A DNA stretch of 64,000 nucleotides from Lachnospiraceae bacterium. GTDB taxonomy: Bacteria > Bacillota_A > Clostridia > Lachnospirales > Lachnospiraceae. The stretch is taken from NCBI GenBank assembly GCA_017416505.1, contig JAFQCI010000062.1:1-64000 (forward strand), given 5' to 3'. The position numbers and the translations under genes are program-made. The notes under the pieces were generated by a model. That model did not search any database. It worked only from the letters and a program-made list of their open reading frames with translations, and had not been told where the DNA came from. This document shows positions 8,334-17,390 of the stretch, piece after piece (the first letter of the stretch is position 1; each line of letters opens with the position of its first letter).

Positions 8334-9035
8334 ATGAAAATAGAAATGTTATATGAAGATGATGACCTGCTGGTTTGCGTAAAACCACAGGGAATGCCGG
8401 CTCAAAGTGATAAATCCATGGAAGTTGATTTATTAAGTAACCGTAAAACCTATTTATTTGAGAAAAATGGAAAAAAAGAAGAACCTTATCTTGCCATGAT
8501 TCATCGTCTGGACCGTCCTGTAGGCGGTATCATGGTATTTGCCAAAAACAAAGAAGCTGCTGCAAATTTAAGCAAACAAATGCAGGATGGCGAAATCTAT
8601 AAATATTATCAGGCTATTCTTACCGGTACGTTAAAGCATGAAGAAGGCACTTTAGTAGATTATATGGTAAAGGATGCAAAAACCAATACCAGTAAGATTG
8701 TAAAAGAAGGAACCAAAGATGCCAAAAGGGCAGAATTATCCTATGAAGTACTGGATGTAATGGAAACTGACCAAGGTGTCATAAGTTATGTATTAATTGC
8801 ACTTGTTACCGGAAGGCACCACCAAATCCGTGTCCAACTGGCAAACCAGAAAGCTGGAATCTGGGGAGATACCAAATACAACGAAAAATTCCAGAAAGTA
8901 AAACGGACCTATAAACAAATCGGATTATATTGCACGAGGATGGAACTGATTCATCCTACCACAGGGGAAGAAATGGTCTTTAAATGTGAGCCGGAAGGCG
9001 AAGCCTTCGACCTTCTGGATTTGGAAGAATTTTAA
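8334..9035 (+). CDS. RluA-family pseudouridine synthase
   Basis: The 233-residue protein converts specific uridines of RNA to pseudouridine. The RluA catalytic motif with its aspartate is HRLDRPVGG (about residues 56-64), and the downstream signatures TGRHHQIRVQLA and YCTRMELIHPTTGE are present. There is no S4 RNA-binding domain, as in the short RluA members. AGAAGGTG lies before the ATG. The exact RNA target (rRNA or tRNA) cannot be told from sequence. Confidence 0.92.
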   Translation: MKIEMLYEDDDLLVCVKPQGMPAQSDKSMEVDLLSNRKTYLFEKNGKKEEPYLAMIHRLDRPVGGIMVFAKNKEAAANLSKQMQDGEIYKYYQAILTGTLKHEEGTLVDYMVKDAKTNTSKIVKEGTKDAKRAELSYEVLDVMETDQGVISYVLIALVTGRHHQIRVQLANQKAGIWGDTKYNEKFQKVKRTYKQIGLYCTRMELIHPTTGEEMVFKCEPEGEAFDLLDLEEF

Positions 9036-9063
9036 CCCCTCTCCAATTAAGAAGATTCTATAT

Positions 9064-9135
9064 AAAACAGGAACTAATACAAAATGGGTGATGCTAATTC
9101 GTATCCGCCATACTTTGTGGAAGCTCCTGTTTTTT
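9064..9135. terminator. Terminator-like inverted repeat between convergent genes
   Basis: AAACAGGA and TCCTGTTTTTT pair across a 50-nt loop between the ends of the pseudouridine synthase and FHA genes. Both strands have a T-rich flank. Confidence 0.5.
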
Positions 9136-9151
9136 CATATCAAATATAGAT

Positions 9152-10591
9152 TTATCCTATTCCTTCAATAATAAGTTTTCGTCTGGCTATCCTGATTTCA
9201 TCCCCTTCTCGTAAACGAACTGCCTTTCCTGTTTCAATCTCTTTTTCATTTAAAAAGGTTCCATTCGTAGAATTCAAATCCGTAATAAAATACATTCCTC
9301 CTTCAAACGAAATATCTGCGTGCATTCTACTGACTCCTTTTTCCATAATGGCATAATCACTGCCTTCCTTTCTTGAACCTATAATAAAGGGAAAATGGTC
9401 TAAAATGATTTGTTCTTCTTTTTTTCCTATACAAATGAGTTTTGGTACTGATTCTTCATATAATACTGTAGTTTTATTTTGATTCCCACTTTGGGCTTCT
9501 TTCCCCTCGATACTATATTCTTCACTCTTTATTTCTTCGTAAAAATCATCTTCCTCCTCATCCCAGGAATTCTCTTTAAAACCTTCGCTTCTTAATATTG
9601 CTTTTTGCATTTCCTCCTCTTCTTCTCTGCTATCTTCTTCCTTTCTTGCTGCAAGAAAAGACATTCCAAAGAATCCCAAGGTAAGTAACCCTAAACCTAT
9701 CATCCCCTTAAAATTTAATCCTCTGTTCATTAAAAGGACCACTAAATAAGTAATGCAAACACCTACCACAAGGTCAAACACCAAAGCAATATACCACCAT
9801 TTTCCTCTCTTTTTCTTTCCCAGATATAATTTTCCGCCTGAACCTTCTTTGATATCATCATCTTGATATTCCGGTTCTTCTTCCCATCCATTTCTCATTG
9901 GCTGCCTATCTTCCCCGGTTCCAACATCCTCCCTTTGACTTTCCAGTTCCTCCCCATAATCTGGAGATACAACACCAAATAACTCATCTAAAATCTGTTG
10001 ATTTCTACCTACATTCCTATTTTTCTTTTCGATTTTTTCTTTTCCTTCTTCCCCAATATGAGAAATAAAATCTTCCAAATCCTGCAAAGTATAATTTTCC
10101 TGTCTGGTAATCCGGTATAATCCATAAACCAAAACTACTGCCTTCTGTTCCGTATGGTTAATGGCATCCATTAACTGTTCCATTAAATTTCTTACCTGAA
10201 TCCCAATGTTTTCGCAATATCCTGGTATGTAACACAAATAAATTTCTTTTCTTTCCAATTCCATATATATGCTATCTAAATTAAGGTAAACTCTGTCTTC
10301 TTTTAAAAAAAATTCTTTTAACTGCTTAAACGCATTTAACAATCCAATTAAGATTTCTTTTAACTCTTCATATCCTATGGCTTTTAAATCTAAAATCCGC
10401 TTTAGGGACTGCTTTGAATTTATACAATAACAATACTTCCTATCCTGATTGATTCCCTGTATCTCCAATTTTAAAAAATATGACAAATCATTTTGTAATA
10501 ACATTTGTGTTTCGTATTGCTCCTCTTGTACTTCGATATCTTCTACCTGCAAATAATTCCGAAACCCATCTCTGACTAATTTAAATTCCAC
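9152..10591 (-). CDS. FHA-domain membrane protein of the tad locus
   Basis: The 479-residue protein is the last gene of the tad operon. The N-terminal half (about 1-190) resembles the DUF6382-type domain found with FHA in Clostridia. Two hydrophobic segments around residues 270-315 (WWYIALVFDLVVGVCITYLV, then GLGLLTLGFFGMSFLAA) flank an acidic linker. The C-terminal FHA domain keeps IGSRKEGSDY, GVSRMHADI and DLNSTNGTFLN, the residues that bind phosphothreonine. It may couple pilus activity to Ser/Thr phosphorylation. That role is inferred from domain and position only. Confidence 0.85.
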   Translation of the reverse strand: MEFKLVRDGFRNYLQVEDIEVQEEQYETQMLLQNDLSYFLKLEIQGINQDRKYCYCINSKQSLKRILDLKAIGYEELKEILIGLLNAFKQLKEFFLKEDRVYLNLDSIYMELERKEIYLCYIPGYCENIGIQVRNLMEQLMDAINHTEQKAVVLVYGLYRITRQENYTLQDLEDFISHIGEEGKEKIEKKNRNVGRNQQILDELFGVVSPDYGEELESQREDVGTGEDRQPMRNGWEEEPEYQDDDIKEGSGGKLYLGKKKRGKWWYIALVFDLVVGVCITYLVVLLMNRGLNFKGMIGLGLLTLGFFGMSFLAARKEEDSREEEEEMQKAILRSEGFKENSWDEEEDDFYEEIKSEEYSIEGKEAQSGNQNKTTVLYEESVPKLICIGKKEEQIILDHFPFIIGSRKEGSDYAIMEKGVSRMHADISFEGGMYFITDLNSTNGTFLNEKEIETGKAVRLREGDEIRIARRKLIIEGIG

Positions 10592-10614
10592 ACTTTCACT
10601 CTCCTGATTTCTAA

Positions 10615-11022
10615 CTATATTCCATTTATCCCTCTAACCCGCTGAACCGCTTGTTCTATTCCATTCATTTCAAAATAACTCTGATGTTCAAAGTAAAATC
10701 CATGTACCTCTCCTTTTATCAATATTCCTCTGACACCATTTTTCTCTTCCAAAGATAACTCATAATCCACCTCCCCAAAGGTTCCCTCTTCAATTTCCAT
10801 GGCAATATACTCTTTCAACTGCTGCTCCGTCAGTTCATATGTCTGAGAATTACATCCCCACTGATAAATAATACTATTTATATATGTCACATCATGACTG
10901 TAAAGTCCCACCTTCATCACAATAAAAATCACAAACAAAAACATTGGTACAATCGCACAGGCCTCTACTGTCATACTTCCTTCTTCCTCTTTTAATTTCC
11001 ATTTTTCTGACATCTTGAACAC
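10615..11022 (-). CDS. TadE-like pseudopilin
   Basis: The protein begins with a short charged stretch, then EEEGSMTVEACAIVPMFLF, which is a type IV prepilin-like signal: cleavage after Gly and Glu at +5, followed by a hydrophobic helix. The remainder (about 95 residues) would be extracytoplasmic. It overlaps the preceding gene by 31 bp. GTG at 11022 has AAGGGG at a fair distance; the ATG three codons later is an alternative start. It is probably a minor pilin processed by the prepilin peptidase at 57 kb. Confidence 0.8.
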   Translation of the reverse strand: MFKMSEKWKLKEEEGSMTVEACAIVPMFLFVIFIVMKVGLYSHDVTYINSIIYQWGCNSQTYELTEQQLKEYIAMEIEEGTFGEVDYELSLEEKNGVRGILIKGEVHGFYFEHQSYFEMNGIEQAVQRVRGINGI

Positions 11023-11801
11023 TTCTGCATCCCCTTTACTTCACTTTCCTTCACAATTCTTATATTTCGATTTAAACTTCCACAAGATAAACTATTATGA
11101 TATTTATCTCCCGTGTCCGTACAAAAAACGATATTCCCGCTTTGACTTCCCTTACAATGGGAACAAACCGTTTTTCCCAATCGTTCTGCCATTTCCTTTA
11201 ACATAGGATTTTTACTGATATTCAAATAAGTACATCGACAATCTGTGTGATATACACTTTCATTTTCTGCTATGTAAACATAATTTCCTATCTCCTTCGT
11301 TTTTTCTTCATAAGCAAATCCATTAAATGCCTTCTGTCTGATTTCATCATAGCAATGAATCTTATAATTGCCTATAAATGGAAGGTCTATTCCGATTTTA
11401 TAGCTGATTTTTATTTCCCATTCTTTTGTTGCGCTATTATACTCCACATTATCCAAGCGAATGACCCCACGGATATTTTCCGGATATTCCGGAAGAAACC
11501 CCTCGAAAATTCTACGCACCGCATTCTTGGTCACTGGTGTTTCCCCTACCTCCAATGCCAAAATTTTTCCTGTTTCCTGCAGTGCATGATTCACTTTATC
11601 CATGGAAGAATAGACTCGTCCCAAAGATAATATACCGCAAATAGCAAATAATAAGATAGGCAACACAAAAACTGCCTCCACCGTCATAGACCCCTTTTCC
11701 TCGCAAAATTTCTTTGCTGACTTTTTATAAGAAAAGCCGACATCGTTTCGTGCTTGGAGAGACGCGCTCTTAATTTTTTTATATTGTGTTTTATTTTTCA
11801 T
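10992..11801 (-). CDS. TadE-like pseudopilin with cysteine-pair C-terminal repeats
   Basis: After a 34-residue basic leader comes EEKGSMTVEAVFVLPILLF, again a prepilin-like signal with Glu at +5. The C-terminal 95 residues carry two similar motifs, VYHTDCRCTYLN with CSHCKG and KYHNSLSCGSLNR with CSRCQK. These could bind metal or form disulphides. It is a probable minor pilin of the Flp system. The cysteine repeats are unusual for TadE and may mark a tip or metal-binding function (inference). Confidence 0.78.
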   Translation of the reverse strand: MKNKTQYKKIKSASLQARNDVGFSYKKSAKKFCEEKGSMTVEAVFVLPILLFAICGILSLGRVYSSMDKVNHALQETGKILALEVGETPVTKNAVRRIFEGFLPEYPENIRGVIRLDNVEYNSATKEWEIKISYKIGIDLPFIGNYKIHCYDEIRQKAFNGFAYEEKTKEIGNYVYIAENESVYHTDCRCTYLNISKNPMLKEMAERLGKTVCSHCKGSQSGNIVFCTDTGDKYHNSLSCGSLNRNIRIVKESEVKGMQKCSRCQKNGN

Positions 11802-11977
11802 ATCTTTCTTCTTTCCTTATAAAAACATCGTTATCGAAAACTTATAAAAAGCAAAAGACTTTTTTGTTTCGTTCCTACTTCTTCGTGTTTCTTTTCCCTT
11901 CCTGCAAAAATCCTGCAGCCGTTTTCACTCCATAGGCGTAAATTCCTCGCTAACGAACAAGTACTATCCATCGGTAC
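11802..11977. other. Intergenic DNA with probable IS right-end remnant
   Basis: No gene is visible. The half nearest tnpB holds GC-richer DNA with a short inverted repeat (AGTACTATCCATCGGTACT). This fits the structured 3' end of an IS605-family element, where the guide-type RNA is normally encoded. Confidence 0.4.
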
Positions 11978-12787
11978 TCAACCTATGCCTGCTGCACTCT
12001 GGATGTTCACTAACCTGCAATTTAATTTTTGAAGTTCTTTTTCCTTTTTTATAATGTTTCTTGTTTTGTAATAAGTATCTCCTTTCTTATTTTTTTCATA
12101 TTTTCTGTTAATGGAACGTTGCATCCTGCGTTTCTTTTTCTTAAGCTTCTTCAACTTTTTTAACATTTCTTGCTTTCTGCAAACATCCCCTTTTAAACCT
12201 TCCTTATCCTTCGCCCCCTTATCTTCTTGTACCATCACACCCACCGCCACATACCAGCTACTTCCATCATAAAAAAATCGTATATCCTCGTAAGGGCCCA
12301 CAATCGGTATTTTATTTCTCTGTGCTAGCTTAATCCTGTTTCGGCCTTCCTTCTCCTCCCCGAAATTGCGAAGAGAATCATAGAAAAAATCATCTATTAT
12401 AATATGAGTGCCTGTAAACTGTACTCTTCCCTTATCCTGATAAAACCCTGGCTGACTCCTTGCTTTATGTTTAAACCTTGGGCAGTAAGAAGCTCCTGAT
12501 AAAAAGTTTTGATATGCATTTACTGCCTCTTTTATTGCCTGCCTTGTAATATCCTCTGGAATTTCAGTAAGCCACTGATATGTTTTTACCTCCTTTAGTT
12601 GCATAAATTGTTCTAAAAGTTCACTGTAAGAAAGGGATTCCTGACCCTTTTTGTGATTTTCCCTTTCTTTTCTCAATGCCCAGTTATAGGCATACCGGGA
12701 AACGTTGGCATATTGGAACAATTTTGTTTTCTGCTTGTTGTTAGGTACTAACATTACCCTCATTCTTCTTATCATTCCTTTCACCAC
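11978..12787 (-). pseudogene. tnpB: Decayed IS200/IS605-type tnpB (internally deleted)
   Basis: The first 190 residues match the TnpB N-terminus (KTKLFQYANVSRYAYNWAL, KEAVNAYQNFLSG, CPRFKHKARSQPGFYQ, and SWYVAVGVMV). The segment that should carry the first RuvC aspartate (a DLGIK-type motif) is missing; the frame jumps to the Lys-rich helix and NIIKKEKELQKLNCRLVNIQ, then stops at SAAGIG. The C-terminal RuvC and zinc-finger part is absent. It lies six bp after the DUF5702 gene inside the tad operon. The DNA at 11890-11977 looks like the element's right end. It is unlikely to be an active nuclease. Confidence 0.75.
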
Positions 12788-12793
12788 CTCGCT

Positions 12794-14299
12794 TTAATAC
12801 TCTACTTGATAATAAGTAAATAAATGATATAACTCCTCTCCTCCTACTTCAAAAGCATTGTATTTCCGGTCTAAATCCAGTTCCGCCTGGGCACTAAATC
12901 CATAAATGCAGTTTTCCAGACGGAAATTATCGTATTCTAACCGCAAATTATATTCCATTAGCTCTGCCATGGCAGAATAATCTACACCTCCTGACCAACG
13001 TATCATACAAAGCATCATAAGATATTGAGAATAATCAAATCCTTCCTTGCAAGAACTCCCCATGGATTCATCTGCCATAGTTTCAATGCTTAAGCGAAAG
13101 GTTTCCTTACTTTTTGCTAAGGGTACTTTTCCTCCAGAAAGCAGGGATTTCACATCACTGACCGACTCTGCGTAAGCCAGGGAGCATAATATTCCATATT
13201 TTGCTGCCTTAATTGCCAAAGGCCCTCCCTCTGCTGCCAGGGCAACTGCAATTGCCTCTGCCTGGGCACAAAGTTCGGCATCACCCAACACATATGCTAA
13301 GTTAAATCCATATCGTATCCCAATCAAATCGTTTACTACTGCCTCCAGATTGGCTTTATCACTTCCCTTCTTTTCTAACAGATACTCTATTTCATAATGT
13401 AAGCCTGTTTTTCCTTCCTTCTCCTGTCCATACCAGCCAAAATGCTCCATGGCATATGCCACGGCATTTCCCGTATGATTCTTAATATTAGAAACGTCCA
13501 TATTCATAATGTCAGGAAAGGTTTCTTCCTGAAATATATCAATTTTAGGAATCGAACCTGTATTCACTGTTATTTTTTCGGGGTCAAGTTCTAAATCACT
13601 AAGTTCCTCCGGATGTTCCACCACCACATTTAAAATTCCATTTTCCATCAATGACCGAAGGCTTTCTCTTGGGTCAACGGTTCCCTCCACCTGTTCTTCC
13701 GGGGAATACTCCTTCGTCACTTCCGAATAATCCCCCTGACTCTTGGGGGATTCCAAAACCATTTGGAGTATGTCTTCCCTTCCATCTTCTTTTCCCTGCT
13801 CATCAATCTGCAGCTGCAATCCATATAAATCATCCTGGGTTAGTGTCTTAACTGAAGTCACCATAGTAGTGATTTCACTTTCTCCATAACTTCCATTCCC
13901 TAAAAACTGTTCTTCTACATACCCCTTCAGTCTGAGATTCAAATACCCGTCACTACTTTGACCATAATTCTTATCTACCGCTAAAATTCCATATCTTTCC
14001 CAAAGTGGTAGATTGTAATCTCCTAAAATACTCATCATACCACTCTCTAAACTTCGCTTCATTCTGCTTTTGGCTGTATTTATATAAATTCCTTCTATCA
14101 ACGCAAAGAAAAATACCAGTAATACTAAAAACATCAAAGCCGAAAATACTGTAATAGCCCCATCTTCTTCCTTCCACGCAGATTTCAGTTTATCTTTCAT
14201 TTTCCAATTCTTCTTTTCCTTTTTCCCTTTCCATTTCTTTCTTTTCTTTTTTTCATCATTTACTTCTTTTTCTTCTATTTTCTTCTCTTTTTCCAACAT
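12794..14299 (-). CDS. DUF5702-type large pseudopilin of the tad locus
   Basis: The start ATG at 14299 has GGGGG six bases upstream. A very basic leader of about 45 residues precedes EEDGAITVFSALMFLVLLV, a prepilin-like signal and helix. The mature part is about 440 residues, probably outside the membrane. A second mildly hydrophobic stretch lies near AEAIAVALAAEGGPLAIKAA. Proteins of this type replace TadG in many Clostridia. Likely role: minor pilin or pilus-associated surface protein. Confidence 0.78.
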   Translation of the reverse strand: MLEKEKKIEEKEVNDEKKKRKKWKGKKEKKNWKMKDKLKSAWKEEDGAITVFSALMFLVLLVFFFALIEGIYINTAKSRMKRSLESGMMSILGDYNLPLWERYGILAVDKNYGQSSDGYLNLRLKGYVEEQFLGNGSYGESEITTMVTSVKTLTQDDLYGLQLQIDEQGKEDGREDILQMVLESPKSQGDYSEVTKEYSPEEQVEGTVDPRESLRSLMENGILNVVVEHPEELSDLELDPEKITVNTGSIPKIDIFQEETFPDIMNMDVSNIKNHTGNAVAYAMEHFGWYGQEKEGKTGLHYEIEYLLEKKGSDKANLEAVVNDLIGIRYGFNLAYVLGDAELCAQAEAIAVALAAEGGPLAIKAAKYGILCSLAYAESVSDVKSLLSGGKVPLAKSKETFRLSIETMADESMGSSCKEGFDYSQYLMMLCMIRWSGGVDYSAMAELMEYNLRLEYDNFRLENCIYGFSAQAELDLDRKYNAFEVGGEELYHLFTYYQVEY

Positions 14300-14414
14300 C
14301 ACATTCCCCCTTTTTATCTCCGGCAGCCTCCTAAGACCATTTCTTACTTTATTTTGCTTCTTATATTCCGGACTGCCGGATTGGAGTTTACATCCTTTTG
14401 TTTGCTATTTTTTG

Positions 14415-14585
14415 TTAGATGATTTTCTTTGCAGACTTGTTAATACTCTTAAAGATTTTGCTTACTAGATCTGTGATTTCTTCATTGAATATAACTACCA
14501 AACCAACCAATACTACAATAATAAGTACTACTTCCACTACTCCCATACCAGTTTCTTCTTTATAGAATCTTTCTAACTGTGACAT
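14415..14585 (-). CDS. flp: Flp-family major pilin precursor
   Basis: I chose ATG at 14585 because AAGGAGG sits nine bases upstream, giving 56 residues, the typical Flp size. The sequence FYKEETGMGVVEVVLIIVV has a Gly cleavage site (after residue 13) with Glu at +5 and a hydrophobic helix. The C-terminus is a short basic amphipathic helix ending KSINKSAKKII. It would be cut by the A24 peptidase (57008-57496) and assembled by CpaF/TadBC. Confidence 0.88.
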   Translation of the reverse strand: MSQLERFYKEETGMGVVEVVLIIVVLVGLVVIFNEEITDLVSKIFKSINKSAKKII

Positions 14586-14671
14586 AACTCTCACCTCCTT
14601 GTTCCCAATGTAGTAGTTTTTAACGTCCCTCTCCAAGGACATAAATTTGACCTATGCTCCTGCCGGATAAA

Positions 14672-16162
14672 TCACATAAAGCTTAAAACTGCCGGCACCA
14701 GAAGAATCAACATAACTGTTACAAGCAAGAGAATCATAGGAAATAAAAGCTTTGTACTGGCGGTTTCCCCTAATTGCCTTGCCCTTTCTTTTCTATGTTC
14801 CAGTGCTGCATGTTCTTCCTGCTCCAATGCTAAAAATAAATCTTTGGTTCCCATACTCATATTCTGAACTACCATAGAAAACAGCTTCCGATATCTCGCC
14901 ATGTTCAGTCTTTCACCCAATTCATTATATGCCTCCCGTTCGCTGATACCAGAATGCAACTGCCGCATCGTCACCTGAATTTCCTGATATAGATAATGAT
15001 TCTTTTTTTCATTCTTCTCAGCCAAATGTCGAAATGCCGCCTTCATAGTCATTCCTGCTCCTAAAAGCAACACCAGTTGGTTTAAGAATACCGGATATTC
15101 ATAATCCAGCTGCTCTTTCCTCGCTTTTTCTTCTTCCTTTCTTGACTGCCATTCTTTTGCGAAAAAATAAATGCAGATGCTAAGACCCATAAGATAAACA
15201 AACACCACTGAATTTTTTTCTTTCTGTGCCAAGGAAAAATCTCCATCTGTCGCTGAGATTACTACCATTTCTTCTTTTTCATGCTCTTTTAAATACTCCT
15301 CAATCTGACTCTTTAACCTTTGTATTTTCTCTTCCTCTTCGGAATATTCTTTTGGATAAATCGTAATCTGCCAGGTAGATTCTCCTAATTCCTCTTCCCC
15401 ATAAGAATAGTTAGCAATAATCTGAAGTGCTTGTGGTTCTGTTAATTCCTGATTATTAACCACTCCCTGATTGGTAACCAGTTCGATATCTTCACTTTGA
15501 AAAGAAATCTCAATATCATTTTCCGGAACTTCTAAAACGAATTGAAGGTCACTTCTTACTTCCTCCAGACTTTCATTCCCACCTAAAAAATGACTTTCCA
15601 CATATTCTTTTGCCTCTTTATATTTTTCTTTTAACTCACTTTCGGAATAAGAAATTTCCTGCACTTCTATGGTGACATTCCCGATTTTCTCTTTTTTCTC
15701 ATATACCGTAAAGTCATAATATGCCTCCCCCTCTCCATAAGCATTTCGTTCTATTACAATCTCACTTTGTTTTTGCTTCTCCAGAATTTCCATCGCCAAT
15801 GCCATAACATTCGTCACAAGAAAAACAATTAGAATTTTATAAATTGCCTGCATCCATTGCTTTTTTCGCATTTCCAGAAAAGCTTGTTTTGACATGGTTG
15901 GCAGAATCCGTTCGCTTTTTCCTCTTTTTTGCTCCATCGAAAAACATTTTTCATAAATCCACCTGGTCATAGGGTATAATAAATTCCCGCCATTCCTTTT
16001 CTGGTTACGCTCTCCTAGATACTGTCTTTTGCAGTAAAGAAACCATATCAAAAATAATATTAAATTTATCCCTGCAATCAACCTTTCCCACCTTCTTTCT
16101 AAACCATATAAATGAGGTTCGCAATACATTAAACTTTTATATCCATAATTTTTTCTGACCAA
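14672..16162 (-). CDS. tadC: TadC-like inner-membrane platform protein with extra domain
   Basis: The C-terminal 150 residues are a type II secretion F domain (YEYPVFLNQLVLLLGAGMTM, GISEREAYNELGERLN, ending in TKLLFPMILLLVTVMLILLV). Unusually long for TadC at 496 residues, it also has two N-terminal membrane segments (about 26-45 and 105-126) and a Glu-rich, probably extracytoplasmic domain at about 130-310 that I do not recognise. It overlaps tadB by 34 bp, which indicates coupled translation. It works with TadB as the platform on which the CpaF ATPase acts. Confidence 0.85.
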   Translation of the reverse strand: MVRKNYGYKSLMYCEPHLYGLERRWERLIAGINLILFLIWFLYCKRQYLGERNQKRNGGNLLYPMTRWIYEKCFSMEQKRGKSERILPTMSKQAFLEMRKKQWMQAIYKILIVFLVTNVMALAMEILEKQKQSEIVIERNAYGEGEAYYDFTVYEKKEKIGNVTIEVQEISYSESELKEKYKEAKEYVESHFLGGNESLEEVRSDLQFVLEVPENDIEISFQSEDIELVTNQGVVNNQELTEPQALQIIANYSYGEEELGESTWQITIYPKEYSEEEEKIQRLKSQIEEYLKEHEKEEMVVISATDGDFSLAQKEKNSVVFVYLMGLSICIYFFAKEWQSRKEEEKARKEQLDYEYPVFLNQLVLLLGAGMTMKAAFRHLAEKNEKKNHYLYQEIQVTMRQLHSGISEREAYNELGERLNMARYRKLFSMVVQNMSMGTKDLFLALEQEEHAALEHRKERARQLGETASTKLLFPMILLLVTVMLILLVPAVLSFM

Positions 16163-16854
16163 AAGGCAGCCAGCAGCATAACACCTAAGCTTACGGTCAT
16201 TACAATTACTCCAACCACATTGCCGTATAATACACTGATATAGTCCCCATTGGTGAGACGAAGATATAAAACAATCAATGCGGGAAATAGAATCATAATT
16301 CTTGTTTCCATCTTTTTTGCTGCTATCATGGTTTTTATCTCTTCTTCTGTTTCAATTTTTAAACAGATGGAGTGAACGGACTTTTCTATAATTCGAACTA
16401 AATTACCGCCACTTTTTTTACCGATTGCAACAATCTGGGCAAAATTTTCCGCCTCTTCAAGCTGACAGTCCTTAGAAAACTCCAACAATGCCTGTTCTAG
16501 GGAGGTGTTCATTTTTAATTTCCGCAAAGCCTTTTCCAAATGAGAAATTAAAACACTTTTTTCCCCATACAAAATACCCAATTCTTTTTTCGCAACCCAA
16601 AACGCATTTTCCAAGGAATACCCTGCATTTAAAGCCCCGGATACAAAACCTATCATTTCACGAAATTCCTCCAACATCCTCCTTTTCTCTTTTTCTTTTT
16701 TTACCCTCTCCATCACCTTCAAAAATACTTTCAAACATGGAAGAAAACAAAAAAACGCAATAAAGCTTTCATAAAACAGATAAGAAACTACTGCATCCAA
16801 GAAGAGAAAGCAAAGCAGATTACCCACCATTTCAAGCGATATCCTATTCTTCAT
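16129..16854 (-). CDS. tadB: TadB-like inner-membrane platform protein
   Basis: The 241-residue protein has two N-terminal membrane segments, a T2SSF domain (FVSGALNAGYSLENAFW, KMNTSLEQALLEFS, AIGKKSGGNLVRIIEKS) and two C-terminal membrane segments. It is the partner of TadC. It overlaps the cpaF fragment by 11 bp at its start, the usual arrangement of a polycistronic tad operon. With cpaF split, its expression depends on transcription from inside or across the prophage left end. Confidence 0.88.
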   Translation of the reverse strand: MKNRISLEMVGNLLCFLFLDAVVSYLFYESFIAFFCFLPCLKVFLKVMERVKKEKEKRRMLEEFREMIGFVSGALNAGYSLENAFWVAKKELGILYGEKSVLISHLEKALRKLKMNTSLEQALLEFSKDCQLEEAENFAQIVAIGKKSGGNLVRIIEKSVHSICLKIETEEEIKTMIAAKKMETRIMILFPALIVLYLRLTNGDYISVLYGNVVGVIVMTVSLGVMLLAAFWSEKIMDIKV

Positions 16855-17277
16855 ACTCTGCCACCCTCCCTGCCATTTGTAATTTCTTTTTATTCTTCAA
16901 TTCATTTCTTTTTTCAAGAAAACCTTTGATTTTCCCATTCTCCTGTCCTGTTTCCTTAAATTCATATAAGGGACGAATTAAAATTTCCTGTTCTTTCACT
17001 CCCACAATTTCAATAATCTCCAATACACGACGGCTTCTGTCTCTTAATCTTCCTAAATGCACAATAATATCAATGGCGGATGCGATTTGTTGTCTGACCG
17101 CCGCAACCGGCATATCTACTGCCATCAGAACCATGGTTTCCAGTCGTTTCAACATATCACAGGCTGAATTGGCATGTCCGGTGCTTAAAGAACCGTCATG
17201 TCCGGTTGCCATGGCTGCAATCATGTCCAAGGCTGCACCATCTCTTACTTCCCCGACAATTATTCTGTCACCACGCA
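16844..17277 (-). pseudogene. cpaF: CpaF/TadA secretion ATPase, C-terminal part cut off by the prophage
   Basis: It begins directly at the attL core. The first native residues are RGDRIIVGEVRDGAALDM, which is Walker B, followed by the His box TGHDGSLSTGHANS. Walker A is missing; it lies in the other piece at 55185-55974, 38 kb away. A TTG in phage DNA could start translation in frame but without a good ribosome site. Fusing the two pieces at the core gives an unbroken frame of normal length. The protein would power Flp pilus assembly. Confidence 0.92.
17274..17277. other. attL core
   Basis: Host DNA reads CTGTCACCA up to the core CGCA and phage DNA continues AAATAAAAAGGGG. Only these four bases are shared with attR. 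That is the short identity expected for a large serine recombinase. Confidence 0.8.
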
Positions 17278-17290
17278 AAATAAAAAGGGG
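17276..17290. repeat. Left arm of 15-bp phage-end inverted repeat
   Basis: CAAAATAAAAAGGGG is the exact reverse complement of 55154-55168. In the circular phage the two arms would flank the attP core with a 14-bp spacer, so this is probably part of the integrase binding site. Confidence 0.75.
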
Positions 17291-17390
17291 AAAGATTCCT
17301 GAATTGTTTTTTCTAATATTGTGGATAAGAAAAAATTATGCTAAAATCAAGATGACTTAAGAGATGGTTAATAGATGGGAGGTTGAAGTT

